Made by a program: the position numbers and the translations under genes. The notes below the pieces were generated by a model. The model did no database searches and was not told the DNA's origin. It was given only the letters and a program-made list of their open reading frames with translations. Shown here piece by piece: positions 62,833 through 64,000 of a DNA stretch of 64,000 bases (its first letter is position 1; each line of letters begins with the position of its first letter). The DNA comes from ZC4RG30 sp963777735. GTDB taxonomy: Bacteria; Pseudomonadota; Gammaproteobacteria; Steroidobacterales; Steroidobacteraceae. The stretch spans positions 248,001-312,000 of the forward strand of contig CAVZRQ010000005.1 of assembly GCA_963777735.1 (NCBI GenBank). Reading direction: 5' to 3'.

Positions 62833-64000
62833 TCAGGCCTTGCTGGCACCGGCACGCTGGAGCAGGAAATCCGCCAGCAGTGGCACGGGACGGCCCGTGC
62901 CGCCTTTTTGTGCGCCGGAGAGCCATGCGGTGCCCGCGATATCCAGATGCGCCCACTTCATGCCCTGCGTGAAGCGACCGAGGAACGCCCCGGCCGTGAT
63001 GGCGCCGCCGTCGCGGCCTCCCACGTTGGCGATATCCGCAAAATTGCTGCGCAGCTGTTCGGCATAGTCTTCCGTCAGGGGCAGCTGCCAGCCGCGATCG
63101 CTGGCGCGCGAGCCGGCGGCAACCAGTTCCTGCGCGAGGGCATCATCGTTGCCCATGATGCCGGTGAAGTGATGGCCCAGAGCGATCACGCAGGCGCCCG
63201 TGAGGGTGGCGATGTCGATCACCGCGGCGGGCTCGTAACGGCGTGCGTAATCGAGCGCATCGCACAGGATGAGGCGACCTTCCGCATCCGTGTTCAGGAT
63301 CTCGATGGTCTTGCCCGCTGCACTGGTGACAATGTCACCCGGCTTCGTGGCGCGACTGCCGGGCATGTTCTCGACGGCGGCAACCAGGCCGACCAGGTTG
63401 ATGCGCAGCTTGAGCAGCGATGCGACCAGCATGCAGGCCAGCACGCTGCCGGCGCCGCACATGTCGTATTTCATTTCATCCATCGCGGCCGGATCTTTCA
63501 GGGATATGCCGCCGGTGTCGAAGGTGACGCCCTTGCCGACGAGCACGATCGGCGCAGCATTGCGCGCGCCGCCCCGGTGTTCCATGGCGATGAAGCGTGG
63601 CGGCTCGGCGCTGCCGCGCGAAACCGACAGCAGGCTGCCCATCTTCAGGCGGCGGATCTGTGGCTCATCGAAAATGCGCACCTTGAGATTGCGGTGGCTC
63701 TTGGCCAGTTCGCGCGCCTGCTGTGCCAGATAACGCGGCGTGCACACATTGCCCGGGAGATTGCCGAGGTCACGCAGCAGGGACTGGCCCGCCGCGATGG
63801 CATCGCCCTGCACCAGCCCGCGACGCGCCGCAGGCTGCGCAGCAGCCGACAGACCCGCGAGACTGACGCGGCGCAGGGCAGGGCGTGGCGGCTTGCGCGC
63901 GGTCTTGAAATCGTTCACGCGATACAGCGCGCTGCCGGTGAGATCCGCCACTGCGCGACCGAGGTAGTAGTCGCCGACGGCATCGGCTTCGGGCTGATCG
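62833..64000 (-). CDS. pepA: Leucyl aminopeptidase PepA (5' part outside window)
   Basis: The C-terminal about 389 residues of an M17 aminopeptidase; the frame stays open through base 64000 (reading DQPEADAVGDYYLGRAVADL at the edge), so the start is off the right end. Metal and catalytic sites are VGKGVTFDTGGISLKD, KYDMCGAGSV and NTDAEGRLILCDAL, all canonical. In E. coli PepA also binds DNA in cer recombination and carAB control. An apparent GTG start at 63951 is only an internal Val. Confidence 0.95.
   Translation of the reverse strand, partial: DQPEADAVGDYYLGRAVADLTGSALYRVNDFKTARKPPRPALRRVSLAGLSAAAQPAARRGLVQGDAIAAGQSLLRDLGNLPGNVCTPRYLAQQARELAKSHRNLKVRIFDEPQIRRLKMGSLLSVSRGSAEPPRFIAMEHRGGARNAAPIVLVGKGVTFDTGGISLKDPAAMDEMKYDMCGAGSVLACMLVASLLKLRINLVGLVAAVENMPGSRATKPGDIVTSAAGKTIEILNTDAEGRLILCDALDYARRYEPAAVIDIATLTGACVIALGHHFTGIMGNDDALAQELVAAGSRASDRGWQLPLTEDYAEQLRSNFADIANVGGRDGGAITAGAFLGRFTQGMKWAHLDIAGTAWLSGAQKGGTGRPVPLLADFLLQRAGASKA

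Noticed and set aside
63900..63951. GTG at 63951 as the start of the right-edge aminopeptidase
   Set aside because: The same frame stays open to base 64000, and PepA normally has a longer N-terminal domain, so this is an internal Val of a truncated gene.

Overview
The window looks like ordinary chromosome from a high-GC, Gram-negative gammaproteobacterium that makes type IV pili. The evidence is a fimT-pilV-pilW-pilX-pilY1-pilE minor pilin cluster, PilT-type ATPases, LpxL-type and other envelope acyltransferases, RNase T, Hda, HolC, RF3, a homodimeric AceE, and gene neighbourhoods known from Pseudomonas and Xanthomonas relatives (purM-purN-DUF3108, grxD/rnt-pyrC, valS-holC-pepA, mrp/dcd near metG and nth). 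A deep lineage near Nevskiales, Steroidobacterales or Xanthomonadales is my inference; no 16S is present. I see no phage, insertion sequence, plasmid or CRISPR signature. No gap between genes exceeds about 150 bases.

Layout. 1-4.2 kb: minor pilin operon on the minus strand, with a short PilY1-like gene and an extra pilin gene on the plus strand. 4.3 kb: tRNA-Thr(CGT) with its own promoter. 4.5-9 kb: periplasmic lipoprotein sugar dehydrogenase fused to a diheme cytochrome, a small cytochrome c, and an aldehyde dehydrogenase. 9-17 kb: accessory envelope/lipid region with an LpxL-like acyltransferase, a P450 plus fatty acyl-AMP ligase-ACP operon, a DUF374 acyltransferase, an ArnT-like glycosyltransferase, a GtrA flippase and a GtrB-like transferase. 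17-19.8 kb: GAF-PAS-PAS-GGDEF-EAL protein. 19.8-25.3 kb: nadC, a Urate_ox_N-like membrane protein, a BON lipoprotein, grxD, rnt, pyrC and an M17 aminopeptidase. 25.4-31.5 kb: aceE-aceF-lpdA. 31.6-34.6 kb: NatAB-like ABC exporter and a YjdF-like protein. 34.6-42.3 kb, minus strand: a HEAT-repeat/Ser-Thr kinase fusion, two PilT-family ATPases, metG, nth and DUF1841. 42.4-44.1 kb: mrp-dcd. 44-47.9 kb: DUF3108, purN and purM, divergent from a PgsA-like gene and hda. 47.9-50.8 kb: wrbA, a lytic transglycosylase and proS. 50.9-55.8 kb: pssA-udg-rimI-prfC-MFS operon. 55.7-59.6 kb: MoxR-DUF58-transglutaminase operon. 59.6-64 kb: valS, holC and pepA (pepA runs off the right edge).

Two general features shape the annotation. 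First, eleven genes, including essential proS, are each split by one or two single-base indels, mostly an extra G or C in a short G/C run. Merged lengths fit the families, so I annotate them as single genes with probable sequence errors. Second, genes are packed very tightly: ATGA, GTGA, TGATG and unusually many TTGA stop/start overlaps, plus several convergent 3' overlaps.

The most interesting material is the HEAT-kinase operon with two PilT ATPases, the P450/FAAL-ACP lipid locus with neighbouring acyl- and glycosyltransferases, and the miniature PilY1.
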